Source of the DNA: Myxococcales bacterium
GTDB taxonomy: Bacteria; Myxococcota_A; Polyangia; Polyangiales; Ga0077539
Direction of reading: 5' to 3'
Length of the DNA stretch: 34,830 nucleotides
Assembly (NCBI GenBank): GCA_030652255.1
Contig: JAUSAZ010000167.1
Coordinates: 1-34,830, forward strand
Within the stretch, counting starts at the first letter, position 1. Every line of letters begins with the position of its first letter. Positions 14,994-22,841 of the stretch are shown piece after piece. The notes below the pieces were generated by a model. It was given only the letters and a program-made list of their open reading frames with translations. It did not search any database and had not been told where the DNA came from. Position numbers and translations under genes: made by a program.

Positions 14994-16568
14994 CTAACGT
15001 GGGCGGTCGTGCTCGTCGCGACGGCGAGGCCGGGCGCTGACGGCGAGGAGCGCGAGGCCCACGATCGCCCACGCCCCGCCCCGGGCGGATCGCGGCGCCC
15101 CTGCCCGGCACGAGCAGCCCCCCTCGACGGTGGCCTCCGTGAGCACCTCCCCGGCGTCCGCGGTGTCCGTGACGTCCGCGCGGTCTGCGGCGTCCGCGCC
15201 CACGCCCGTCGCGTCGGCCCCGGAGGCCCCCGCGTCGGCGGGGCCCGCATCGACGTCACCCGCGTCGTCCGTGGGGGCGCCGGCGTCGTCCTCGTCGTCG
15301 ATGGGCGGGTCGACCCCGTCGCCGTCCGCCACGACGACGTCCACGGCGCCTGCGTCGACGGCGGGCACCACGCAGCGTGGTCCGCCCGACCCCGAGGCGC
15401 TGCACACCCTTCCCATGGCGCGGCAGTCCGTGGCCCGGCCCACCGAGCCTCCGTAGCAGTGGGCGATGTAGCGGCCGTCGACGCAGATGTCCGACTCGCC
15501 CGTCGCGGGGCACACGCGCGGCGCGCAGCGGGCCGTGCCCCCGATGACCGAGCAGGCCTGGCCCGCGGGGCAGGCCGTGGGCGTCGCCCCGCCGTTGGCG
15601 TCGCAGCGCAGGAGCTGGCCGCCCTCGATCCAGCAGGCGGTGTGGGCCACCGGTCGCTCGCTCGGGCCCGAGACGCAGAACGCCGACACGCAGCGCGCCT
15701 CGGTGCGCGCCCGCCCCGCCGTCGAGCACCACGCCGCGAAGGCCCCGCAGTCGCCCGTGCGGACCGCGCCGTTGGAGCAGGTCGCGAGGGTGCGGTCGTT
15801 GACGCAGATGGTGGCGCTCCCCACCGCGGGGCAGGTGCCGAAGACGCAGCGGGTGCCGAGCCCGTCGCTCACGCATCGCGCCCCGAAGGCGTTGCAGTCG
15901 CCGCGGCCGCAGTTGGTGTCGACGATGACGTCGCCGGCCTCGCAGTGGGCGGTGCAGCTCTCGATGGGGCGGGCGCTGGTGTTGAGCTCGACGTGGAGGT
16001 GGTCGTGGTGGGGGTGGGGGCCGCCGTAGGGAGAGACCTTGTCGCCCGAGCGGCTCGCGTTCCACTGCGTGCGGTCCCAGATGATGTACTGCACGCCGAG
16101 GCGCTGGGCGTTGGTGACGAGCCAGTTGGCCACCACATCGCCGCGGGTGTTGTCCGCCTGGCCGCCCGTCGTGGGGATGAAGACGTCGATGGCGCGGCCG
16201 GTCCCGTGCACCGAGGTCTGGCTGGTGTTGGCGGTGTTGGGCCGGCAGCTGAATCCGCCGTAGCTGCTCACGCTGCCCGGGAAGGCGCGACGCAGGTGGT
16301 CGCCGAGGGCGCGCGCGGGTGCGCCGAGGCCGCTGCCGCAGTTGCTGCCGCCGCTCCAGGCGGGGGCGCCGTCGTAGCGGACGTACTGTCGCTGACCCGC
16401 CGCGTGGACGTCGCTCGGCAGGCGCCACGCGCCGGGCACCGCGATGGCCGAGAAGTCCATGCCGGGGTCGTCGTCGGACTCTTCCGTCGACAGGCAGCCG
16501 ACCAGCGCGGCGCCCGCGAGCGACACGCCGACGAGGCCACGACGCGCGACACGATGAGGTGCGATCAT
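14994..16568 (-). CDS. Lipoprotein with M15-like peptidase domain, Cys-rich modules and MYXO-CTERM-like tail
   Basis: This is a 524-residue protein. The signal peptide ends in ALVGC (lipobox). Residues about 40-200 form a D-Ala-D-Ala carboxypeptidase/VanY-like (M15) zinc domain: VHGTGRAIDVFIP (His, Asp) and PHPHHDHLHVEL, with zinc-ligand His. It is expected to trim peptidoglycan peptides. Residues 205-400 hold about four Cys-rich blocks, each with paired Cys (CVNDRTLATC, CWIEGG, CVDGRYIAHC). An Asp/Ala-rich linker follows, then GCSCR, a hydrophobic helix and an Arg-rich end, the layout of a MYXO-CTERM sorting signal. The presence of both a lipobox and this tail is unusual. The start at 16568 has a TACCAT box 6 nt upstream. 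Confidence 0.85.
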   Translation of the reverse strand: MIAPHRVARRGLVGVSLAGAALVGCLSTEESDDDPGMDFSAIAVPGAWRLPSDVHAAGQRQYVRYDGAPAWSGGSNCGSGLGAPARALGDHLRRAFPGSVSSYGGFSCRPNTANTSQTSVHGTGRAIDVFIPTTGGQADNTRGDVVANWLVTNAQRLGVQYIIWDRTQWNASRSGDKVSPYGGPHPHHDHLHVELNTSARPIESCTAHCEAGDVIVDTNCGRGDCNAFGARCVSDGLGTRCVFGTCPAVGSATICVNDRTLATCSNGAVRTGDCGAFAAWCSTAGRARTEARCVSAFCVSGPSERPVAHTACWIEGGQLLRCDANGGATPTACPAGQACSVIGGTARCAPRVCPATGESDICVDGRYIAHCYGGSVGRATDCRAMGRVCSASGSGGPRCVVPAVDAGAVDVVVADGDGVDPPIDDEDDAGAPTDDAGDVDAGPADAGASGADATGVGADAADRADVTDTADAGEVLTEATVEGGCSCRAGAPRSARGGAWAIVGLALLAVSARPRRRDEHDRPR

Positions 16569-16574
16569 GGCGCG

Positions 16575-16580
16575 ATGGTA
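16575..16580 (-). promoter_or_regulatory. -10-like TACCAT, leaderless type
   Basis: On the minus strand TACCAT ends 6 nt before the ATG at 16568. Confidence 0.5.
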
Positions 16581-16646
16581 TGCCCGTTGGGCGTCCCACC
16601 GGCAGTGTGACCCCGGCGCCGCGCAGGGTGATCGGTCCGCGCCTGA

Positions 16647-16652
16647 TAGCGT
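16647..16652 (+). promoter_or_regulatory. -10-like TAGCGT, leaderless type
   Basis: TAGCGT ends 7 nt before the ATG at 16660. The same hexamer precedes the genes at 17946 and 23311. Confidence 0.5.
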
Positions 16653-16659
16653 CCCGGGG

Positions 16660-17067
16660 ATGGGCTCCGACACGCGGCGCGAGATCGAGCAGCGGGCGAA
16701 GCATCCGGGTGAGCTCGGGCAATGGGTCGAGGCGATGATCGCGGACGGCGACCAGCGCCTGCCAGAGGTCGCGCGGTGGGCGACCGGGCGAGGGGACGTC
16801 GGGCTCCTGATGACCCTGATGGGCGACTACGCCGCGAACAGCGAGATGCGGACGGTGGAGGCGATCCGCGAGGCGCTGCCGACGCTCGGCGACGCGCGCC
16901 CGCCCTGCGCACGCGAGGTTCTTGCGATCTACATCGAGCAGGCCGAACTCTTCGCGGCGGAGGCCCGGGAGGGCGAGAGCACCCCCGAGGATCTCGAGGT
17001 CGTGGAGGTCGCGAGCGCCTCGCGCGCCGAGCGGGACCGCGTACGGCCGCTCTTCGATGAGGGGTGA
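16660..17067 (+). CDS. Small soluble protein, unknown function
   Basis: This is a 135-residue acidic, mostly helical protein with no signal peptide or TM segment. The middle (GDVGLLMTLMGDYAANSEM) suggests helical hairpins. No family is recognised. The start is supported by TAGCGT 7 nt upstream; a longer frame to 16567 would run into the divergent gene. Nothing is seen in the 147 nt that follow it. Confidence 0.6.
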   Translation: MGSDTRREIEQRAKHPGELGQWVEAMIADGDQRLPEVARWATGRGDVGLLMTLMGDYAANSEMRTVEAIREALPTLGDARPPCAREVLAIYIEQAELFAAEAREGESTPEDLEVVEVASASRAERDRVRPLFDEG

Positions 17068-17214
17068 GCGAGCGCGTGAGCCCGATGCGCACGCTTCGGG
17101 TCGCACCTCCTGGCCCATCGCCGTGACGCCCCACCTCACCCGCGGGGGCTGACGACCGCCCGCCCCCGTCCCGCAGCCGCTCGCCCGCAGAGCCAGCCGG
17201 GCGCTCGCGTCGGC

Positions 17215-17895
17215 GTGGTACGAGCCCTGCCCGTGTCGACCGCGCACGGAGCCCTCTACACCGCCGCCTGGGTCGCCCTCTGCGCGCTCGCGGCGGCGCT
17301 CACGGCGCGCTCGCCCCGCGCGGAGACGCTCCTCTCGCGTGGCTACCGCCGCCTCCTCCTGGCGCCCTGGCGCCTCGCCACGGGCGCGCTCGCGACCCTC
17401 TTCCTCGTAGGCGCCGCGCCCTACGCCAACGACCCCACCTGGGACCGCCCCGTCGGCCTCTTCATGGGCGTCCTCACCTACGTGACGGCCCCGTGGTCGG
17501 TCGGCGCCGTGGTGCGCGCGCTGCGTGGTCAGCTCCCGCGGCGCCACCTCGTCGTCGCGGCGTGCGCGTGGCTCTTCTCCGCGAGCTGGTCGTACGACCT
17601 CTACAACTTCGTCCGCCTGGGCGCGTACCCCGCGTCGTGGGCGGCCAACCTCGCTGCCTCGTCGGTGCTCTACGCGCTCGGAGGGCTCTGCTGGAGCCTC
17701 GTCTACCGTCCCCCAACGGGCGTGACCTTCGGCTTCCTGCACGAGGGCTGGCCCGCGCCTCCCGACGGGGACGACGGTCGGCGCACCGCGCTCCCGGCGC
17801 TGGTGTTCGTGGGCTTCGTGGCGGCGCTGCTGCTGCCCTTCGTGCTGGACGCCGTCCCCGGGCTTCGGGGCGTCGCTCCGTGGGCGCGCTGGTAG
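17215..17895 (+). CDS. Multi-pass membrane protein, unknown function
   Basis: This is a 226-residue protein with about six hydrophobic helices: AAWVALCALAAALTA, WRLATGALATLFLVGAAPYA, LFMGVLTYVTAPWSVGAVV, LVVAACAWLFSASWS, AANLAASSVLYALGGLCWSL and ALVFVGFVAALLLPFVLDAV. The Trp/Asp/Tyr-rich loop WSYDLYNFVRLG between helices 4 and 5 is a possible functional site. No family is recognised. The start is uncertain: GTG 17215 or the in-frame GTG 17233; no SD and no clean TANNNT box. Confidence 0.6.
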   Translation: MVRALPVSTAHGALYTAAWVALCALAAALTARSPRAETLLSRGYRRLLLAPWRLATGALATLFLVGAAPYANDPTWDRPVGLFMGVLTYVTAPWSVGAVVRALRGQLPRRHLVVAACAWLFSASWSYDLYNFVRLGAYPASWAANLAASSVLYALGGLCWSLVYRPPTGVTFGFLHEGWPAPPDGDDGRRTALPALVFVGFVAALLLPFVLDAVPGLRGVAPWARW

Positions 17896-17931
17896 TCGCC
17901 TCGCAGGGGACAGCGCTCTCGCTGCGGGTGG

Positions 17932-17937
17932 TAGCGT
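17932..17937 (+). promoter_or_regulatory. -10-like TAGCGT, leaderless type
   Basis: TAGCGT ends 8 nt before the ATG at 17946. Confidence 0.5.
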
Positions 17938-17945
17938 CGGCGTCG

Positions 17946-18428
17946 ATGCCCATCACGCCGCTGCACTTCGGCGCGGCGCTCCCCTTCGAGCTCGCGCTCC
18001 GCGATCGCTTCTCGACCGTGGCCTTCGTGCTGGCCAACGCCGTGATGGACATCCAGCCCGTGCTGGCGCTCGGCTTCGGGGTGCCCGTCGACGTGCACGG
18101 GTGGACGCACTCGCTGCCCGGCGCGTCGCTCATCGCGGCCGCGCTGACGTCGCTCGCATGGCGCCTCCCCCGGCGCGCCCCCTACGCCGCGGGCTTCTTC
18201 GCCGGGACGCTGTCCCACGTCGCGCTCGACAGCCTCATGCACCACGACCTCTCCCCCCTGTGGCCGTGGCGCGAGGGCAACCCCGTGATCGCGCGCCTCG
18301 ACGTCGACATCAGCCTCGTGATGCTCGCGCCGACCACGCTCTGGTGCGTCACGACGCTGTGGCGCATCCACCGCGGGCAGGTGGAGCACCCCGAGCGGGG
18401 GTGGCTCGCGCAGCTCCTGGCGATGTGA
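17946..18428 (+). CDS. YdjM-like inner-membrane metal-dependent hydrolase family protein
   Basis: This is a 160-residue protein starting MPITPLHFG, the typical beginning of this family of membrane proteins (DUF457/YdjM-like). It has hydrophobic helices and conserved polar residues within or near them: HGWTHS, then SHVALDSLMHHD. The His/Asp set could bind a metal. The catalytic role of the family is unproven. The start is set by TAGCGT 8 nt upstream and by the family's N-terminus. Confidence 0.75.
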   Translation: MPITPLHFGAALPFELALRDRFSTVAFVLANAVMDIQPVLALGFGVPVDVHGWTHSLPGASLIAAALTSLAWRLPRRAPYAAGFFAGTLSHVALDSLMHHDLSPLWPWREGNPVIARLDVDISLVMLAPTTLWCVTTLWRIHRGQVEHPERGWLAQLLAM

Positions 18429-18459
18429 GCGGAGTTGAGCCGCACCTCGTGGTCGGCGG

Positions 18460-18465
18460 TATCGT
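18460..18465 (+). promoter_or_regulatory. -10-like TATCGT, with TTGAGC upstream
   Basis: TATCGT ends 9 nt before the ATG at 18475. TTGAGC at 18435-18440, with a 19-nt spacer, could be the -35 element, one of the few visible in this set. Confidence 0.5.
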
Positions 18466-18474
18466 GGTCCTCCC

Positions 18475-19134
18475 ATGATGAACCCCTCCCTCCGCCGGGC
18501 CGCCCTCGCGCTCGCCGCTGTTGCCGCCCTCACGGCGTCGGTCAACGTCTGGGTGGAGACCCGCGGAGCGTCGCGCATCCACCCCCTCGACGGTCTCTCC
18601 GACGCCGACGCGGTGATCGTGCTGGGGGCGCGGGTCTACGCTGACGGGAGCGTGTCGCCCATGCTCGCCGATCGCCTCGACGCCGCGCTCGCGCTGTACC
18701 GGGCGGGGAAGGCGCCGCGCATCCTGGTCTCCGGCGACCACGGCACGGAGTCCTACGACGAGGTCAACGCGATGCGGCGCTACCTCGAAGCCCGCGGCGT
18801 GCCCGCCGCGCACATCTTCATGGACCACGCGGGCTTCACCACCTACGACACCCTCTACCGCGCCCGTGACGTCTTCGGCGTGCGGCGCGCGGTGGTGGTC
18901 ACCCAGCGGTTCCACCTCACGCGCTCGCTCTTCGTGGCCAACGCGCTGGGCCTCGACGCCGAGGGCTTCGTCGCCGACCGCCGCCCCTACACCCTCGGGA
19001 GCCTCGTGCGCTCCAACGTGCGCGAGGTCGGCGCGAGGGTGAAGGCCGCCGTCCAGGCGCTGGCGACGCCGCGCCCGCGCTACCTGGGCCCTCGCATCCC
19101 CATCGGAGGCGACGGCCGCGTCACCCGCGGGTGA
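18475..19134 (+). CDS. SanA/YdcF-like (DUF218) envelope protein
   Basis: This is a 219-residue protein. One N-terminal hydrophobic helix (residues 8-25) leads to a periplasmic DUF218 domain: DADAVIVLGARVYADGSVSP, PRILVSGDHG, YDEVNAMRRYLEARGVP, MDHAGFTTYDTL and VVVTQRFHLTRSLFVA. SanA-type proteins affect envelope permeability; the biochemical activity is not settled. The last 45 codons reappear at 20652-20787 after the next gene. A tandem ATG ATG opens the frame; the first is used here. Confidence 0.85.
   Translation: MMNPSLRRAALALAAVAALTASVNVWVETRGASRIHPLDGLSDADAVIVLGARVYADGSVSPMLADRLDAALALYRAGKAPRILVSGDHGTESYDEVNAMRRYLEARGVPAAHIFMDHAGFTTYDTLYRARDVFGVRRAVVVTQRFHLTRSLFVANALGLDAEGFVADRRPYTLGSLVRSNVREVGARVKAAVQALATPRPRYLGPRIPIGGDGRVTRG
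18999..19134 (+). repeat. 136-bp direct repeat, copy 1 (3' end of the SanA-type gene)
   Basis: This stretch aligns without gaps to 20652-20787 with 10 mismatches in 136 positions. Eight of the ten are silent or nearly so, which implies divergence under coding constraint. Confidence 0.9.
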
Positions 19135-19226
19135 GCGGGGCGCCCGCCCAGCGCCCGCGCGATGGGCCTCCGCGCTCGCTGGGGGAGGGCTGCGGGGAGC
19201 GCGTCCGCCCGGGGCCCACGAGGGGG

Positions 19227-19232
19227 TACCAT
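19227..19232 (+). promoter_or_regulatory. -10-like TACCAT, leaderless type
   Basis: TACCAT ends 8 nt before the ATG at 19241. Confidence 0.45.
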
Positions 19233-19240
19233 GCCGGAGT

Positions 19241-20653
19241 ATGGTGGGCGCTCTGTCACTCCCTGCGCTCATCGCTCTCTGCGCCGCGCTCTCGGCCCTC
19301 ACCTTCGCGGGGCTGAGCCTCGGCTTCTCCACCGCGCCCGGCTGGCGTTCACTGCGCTGGTACGCGCTCGCGGCGGTGCTCTCGGCGCTGTTCACCGCGG
19401 GCGACGCGATCACCACCCTCGCGGTGCCCTCGCACTGGTACGCGTTGTTCGCGCGCTTCAACATGTTCCTCGCGGGGCTCCACGGCGCGTGCTGGTTCTT
19501 CTTCGACGCCGCGCAGCGAGGCCGCAAGCTCGCGCCCTGGGAGCGCGCCGTGGTCGGCGTCGCGCTCGTCGCGGCGCTCGCGAACCTCATCCCCGGACTC
19601 ACGATCACCGACCGTGTCGTCGCCCGGGAGGTCTCGTGGCTCGGGCTCACGTACCGCGACGTCGTCCCGAGTCCCATCGGCGGCGCGATCTCGATCTACT
19701 ACGTCGTCGCGCTCGCGGTGCTCGGCGCGCGAAATCTCCGCGACCCGGGTCCCGGCGGGAGGGCGCAGGGCATCGCGCTGCTCTTCCTGGCCGCGACGGC
19801 CCTGCACGACGCGGCCGCGTTCTCCTTCGCGCTGGCCTCGCCGTACCTCCTGAGCGTCGGGTTCCTGGCGGTGATCGTGGGCGTGGGCGTGAGCGTGAGC
19901 GCGCGCTTCGTGCAGAACGCCCGCGCGCTGGAGACGGCCCTGCACGCGCTCCGCGACACGCGCGAGGTCCTCGTGCGGCAGGAGCGCCTCGCGGCCCTCG
20001 GGGAGATGTCCGCGATGGTGGCCCACGAGGTGCGCAACCCCCTCACGGTGATGTTCAACGTGCTCTCGACGGTGCGCCGCGGCCCCCTCGACGAGCAGCA
20101 GGCGATGCTCCTCCAGATCATCGACGAGGAGGCCCGGCGGCTCCAGCGGCTCGTGTCGGACCTGCTGGATTTCAGCCGCCCTGGCACGCTCCGCCCCTCG
20201 CAGATGGACGTCGAGGCGCTGGTCACCACCGCCGTCGACGCCGCCCGCGCGGGCGTCGCGGACCTGTCGCCGATGCCCACCGTCACGCAGAGCGTTCCGC
20301 CGGACCTCGCCCCGGTGCGGGCCGACGGCGAGCTCTGCCGCCGCGCGCTGGTCAACCTCGTCGACAACGCCCTCCGCGCGCCGGGCTGTCACGCCGTTCG
20401 CGTGAGCGCGAAGGGCGACCGGGACGGGCTCGCGCTCTGCGTGTCGGACGACGGCGAGGGCATCGACGAAGCCATGCGGGAGAAGGTCTTCGCGCCGTTC
20501 TACTCGTCGCGGCCGGCGGGCACGGGGCTGGGCCTCGCGATCGTGCGCAACGTCGCGCTCGCGCACGGGGGCTCCGTCGCATACTCCGAGACCGAAGGCG
20601 GCGGCGCGACCTTCACGCTGCGAATCCCGCACGCGCCCACGCCCGAGGCGTGA
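19241..20653 (+). CDS. Membrane sensor histidine kinase
   Basis: This is a 470-residue protein. The N-terminal 215 residues hold about seven hydrophobic helices, like a 7TM-type sensor without a separate ligand domain. A short coiled linker leads to the HisKA H-box VAHEVRNPLTV with phospho-acceptor His262. The HATPase domain has the N-box (NLVDNALRA, about 372), DDGEGI (about 404) and GTGLGLAI (about 427). It would autophosphorylate on His262 and pass phosphate to a response regulator; none lies in the window, so it is an orphan kinase. The start is set by TACCAT. Its stop codon overlaps the first bases of the duplicated SanA 3' end. Confidence 0.92.
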   Translation: MVGALSLPALIALCAALSALTFAGLSLGFSTAPGWRSLRWYALAAVLSALFTAGDAITTLAVPSHWYALFARFNMFLAGLHGACWFFFDAAQRGRKLAPWERAVVGVALVAALANLIPGLTITDRVVAREVSWLGLTYRDVVPSPIGGAISIYYVVALAVLGARNLRDPGPGGRAQGIALLFLAATALHDAAAFSFALASPYLLSVGFLAVIVGVGVSVSARFVQNARALETALHALRDTREVLVRQERLAALGEMSAMVAHEVRNPLTVMFNVLSTVRRGPLDEQQAMLLQIIDEEARRLQRLVSDLLDFSRPGTLRPSQMDVEALVTTAVDAARAGVADLSPMPTVTQSVPPDLAPVRADGELCRRALVNLVDNALRAPGCHAVRVSAKGDRDGLALCVSDDGEGIDEAMREKVFAPFYSSRPAGTGLGLAIVRNVALAHGGSVAYSETEGGGATFTLRIPHAPTPEA

Positions 20654-20787
20654 GCTTCGTGCGCTCCAACGTGCGCGAGTCGGGTGCGAGGGTGAAGGCC
20701 GCCGTCCAGGCCCTCGCGACGCCGCGCCCACGCTACCTGGGCCCGCGCATCCCTATCGGAGGCGACGGCCGCGTCACCCGCGGGTGA
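20652..20787 (+). pseudogene. Duplicated 3' end of the SanA-type gene, no start
   Basis: These 136 bp encode the last 45 residues of the gene at 18475 (VRSNVRE... ending RVTRG) in the correct frame, starting abruptly at the histidine kinase stop. There is no start codon or domain core, so it is a remnant. The mismatches are mainly at wobble sites, so the copy was probably once part of a full gene. It could also act as the 3' region of the kinase mRNA. Confidence 0.85.
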
Positions 20788-20850
20788 CCTTCCCCCCCGC
20801 GGACGCCGATCGTCGCCTCGCGCGCCGCGACGCTGACGACGGTGGTCGAT

Positions 20851-20872
20851 GGGCGAGGGTCGACCTTCGCCC
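20851..20872. terminator. 9-bp stem-loop between convergent units
   Basis: The run from 20851 to 20872 is a near-perfect palindrome centred on tcga. On the plus strand the only non-Watson-Crick pair is G-U, giving a 9-bp GC-rich stem with a four-base loop. It lies between the remnant at 20787 and the cytochrome stop at 20879. It has no T-run, as is common in GC-rich genomes. Confidence 0.45.
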
Positions 20873-20878
20873 GCCGCG

Positions 20879-22711
20879 CTACGGCACGGTCGCACTCGCA
20901 GTCGCCACCACCCGCGGAGCGGGAGCGTGGGCCTCGGCCATGATGCCGAAGCGCTCGCCCGCCGCGCTGGTCCCGTCGCGCACTGCCTCCACGGCGCCCG
21001 GCGGCACCGACTGGAACAGCAGCTCGACCTCGACGCGCGAGGGCGCCCATCCCGTTGCGGTGATCCGGTATCGCACTGCGTCCGCTCCGGCGACGAAGTC
21101 CGCGTCACCGGCCACGCCCGCGGCCGAGGTGAGCGGGGCGTCGGGGTGGTCGCTTCGCCAGCCCAGCGGGAGGATGCGGTTGTCCTTGAGATAGCGCTCC
21201 GCGCGGAGGAGCACGTGCGTAGGCCGTCCTGCGCCGTCAGCCATCACCGTCTCGTACACCTGCGTGTCTTCCTCGCGGGCGACCTCGCGGTAGTGAGGGC
21301 GCACGACGTCATCCGGCACCTCCAGCGAGCGGCCGTCGCGCGCAACAAGGCGACCCCGCGTGTCGGTGCGGCCGGACTCCCAGCGCACCGCCCCCGCCGC
21401 GTCGAGCACGCGCACGTGCAGCCACGCGCGGCGCGAAGGGTACCCCGTCGGGAAGCGGTGGCCCGCCGCATTTGCGACGCGTACCGTGAAGGCCCAGGCG
21501 CCGCCTTCGGACGTCGGAGCGTTGACCTGCACCGTCGCAGCGCTGCGGAGCATCGCCTCGGCGAGCGCGGCCCCCTCTCGGAGCTCGGCAGGCGACGACA
21601 CCGCGCCGGTCCAGGCCGACTCGTCGGCGAGGAGCGAGAGCATGTACCCGTTGGCCCCCACGAAGATGTGGCGACCGATGGGGCTCCGCGCGGAGAGCAT
21701 CCTCGGGCGGTTCGAGAGCAGCGTGCGAATCTCCACCCCCGCGGCGTCGCGGGTGGGCATGTGACACCCCTGGCAGGTCATGGGCGTGGCCCCGGGTGTC
21801 CCCTCGGCGCGGAAGGCCGAGTTGCGCCACTCGAGGTACGGCGCCTGCTCCGCGAACTCCGGCCCCGTCGGATTTCCCAGCCCATCGAGGCTGCGGGTGA
21901 TCACCGTGTGGCAGCTCCCGCAGAGCGCCGAGCCGGTCATGTGGGCGGCCTGCGTCGGCGTGTAGTTCACCGCGTTCTGCATCGGCATGGCAAAGGGCGA
22001 GGCGTGCGGGCCGAAGATGCGTCGGCCCGTGTCGACCACGAAGCCACCGGTGAAGCTCCCCGCAGCGCCGAGGCCCTCCGCGGTGATCTGGTGACAGCCC
22101 GTGCACCCGACGCCCTCCCGCGCGAGGTGCGCGGCGGCCGTCGTCCCACGCGTGACATCGTCGAAGTGGAGGCGCGCCCCGGTGTCCTCGGTCGCGATCG
22201 CCCCCTGCGGCGCGTGGCAGCGGGTGCAGGTGCGTTCGATATAGGCGCGACCGGCAGGCTGCGCGGCGATCTCGTGTTCCAGGGCGGCGAGCCAGTACGG
22301 GTCGCGCGCCGACATGGACATCATCGACGTGCGCCAGAGCCGCGGCGGGCTCACGTCTCGCCCCTCCGAGTCGGTCAACACGCCCGTCGCCTGCGCGTGG
22401 CAGCTCGCACACTGCTCGTGCGTCATGAAGCGCCCCTGCGACGCGGCGCCGTGTGGGGGCAGCGGCGCGAGCGCGGCCACCGCAGGTCGGTCCGAAGGGA
22501 TCACGTCCTGCGCGACGGGGACATCTCGCACCGCGGGGACATCCTGCGCGACGGGGACATCTCGCACCGCGGGGACATCCTGCCCGACGGGGACGTCCTG
22601 CGCGACGGGGACGTCCTGCGCGACGGGCACGTCCGCGGGCGGCGTCCCCCCGTTGCCTCCCGTGCAGCCGCCCAGGGCCATCAGCCACCACGCACCACGA
22701 GTCGCTCTCAT
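20879..22711 (-). CDS. Five-heme c-type cytochrome lipoprotein
   Basis: This is a 610-residue protein. The signal peptide ends in ALGGC (lipobox). Residues 26-69 are a spacer of seven hexapeptide repeats (D-V-P-V-A-Q type). Five haem-binding C-x-x-C-H motifs follow: CASCH 101, CTRCH 162, CTGCH 203, CGSCH 264 and CQGCH 313. Many other His could be axial ligands. The C-terminal 250 residues are beta-rich (for example the stretch GHRFPTGYPSRRAWLHVRVL) like the Ig-like ends of some multihaem cytochromes. It would carry electrons at the outer membrane. The ATG at 22711 has an SD (AGGAG). No oxidase, reductase or haem-maturation gene is next to it. Confidence 0.88.
   Translation of the reverse strand: MRATRGAWWLMALGGCTGGNGGTPPADVPVAQDVPVAQDVPVGQDVPAVRDVPVAQDVPAVRDVPVAQDVIPSDRPAVAALAPLPPHGAASQGRFMTHEQCASCHAQATGVLTDSEGRDVSPPRLWRTSMMSMSARDPYWLAALEHEIAAQPAGRAYIERTCTRCHAPQGAIATEDTGARLHFDDVTRGTTAAAHLAREGVGCTGCHQITAEGLGAAGSFTGGFVVDTGRRIFGPHASPFAMPMQNAVNYTPTQAAHMTGSALCGSCHTVITRSLDGLGNPTGPEFAEQAPYLEWRNSAFRAEGTPGATPMTCQGCHMPTRDAAGVEIRTLLSNRPRMLSARSPIGRHIFVGANGYMLSLLADESAWTGAVSSPAELREGAALAEAMLRSAATVQVNAPTSEGGAWAFTVRVANAAGHRFPTGYPSRRAWLHVRVLDAAGAVRWESGRTDTRGRLVARDGRSLEVPDDVVRPHYREVAREEDTQVYETVMADGAGRPTHVLLRAERYLKDNRILPLGWRSDHPDAPLTSAAGVAGDADFVAGADAVRYRITATGWAPSRVEVELLFQSVPPGAVEAVRDGTSAAGERFGIMAEAHAPAPRVVATASATVP
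22505..22630 (-). repeat. Seven 18-bp in-frame repeats in the cytochrome gene
   Basis: There are seven units of 18 bp encoding D-V-P-x-x-[QR]. Units 2 and 4 (from the left) are identical and alternate with the other type, so part of the array has a 36-bp higher-order period. It forms a Pro-rich spacer between the lipid anchor and the haem domain. Confidence 0.9.
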
Positions 22712-22841
22712 TGGGATTCTCCTGAACGACGTGCTGCATCGCCCATGGTCGTCGCCCCTGCCTGGTGGGGGGATCGGCGCGAGGGAGGGGCGTGTCGCAC
22801 GACCGACGACTCTCTCTGAGATTGCCACAGCAATCATGATG

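Noticed and set aside
13658..15259. 533-residue open frame on the minus strand opposite the Cys-rich lipoprotein
   Set aside because: It mirrors the repeats of the plus-strand gene, which has a lipobox, a strong SD and conserved Cys; the minus frame shows only Ala/Arg-rich shadow sequence.
15256..17742. 828-residue minus-strand frame
   Set aside because: It crosses the peptidase lipoprotein gene and two plus-strand genes in another frame; low-complexity Arg/Pro content, no motif.
19162..20787. 541-residue plus-strand frame that ends with the SanA-like tail
   Set aside because: Its body is the off-frame shadow of the histidine kinase; only the last 45 codons are real homology and are reported as a remnant.
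22505..22630. 18-bp repeats considered as a CRISPR or iteron array
   Set aside because: They are in frame within a lipoprotein spacer, with no spacers, AT-rich region or replication gene.
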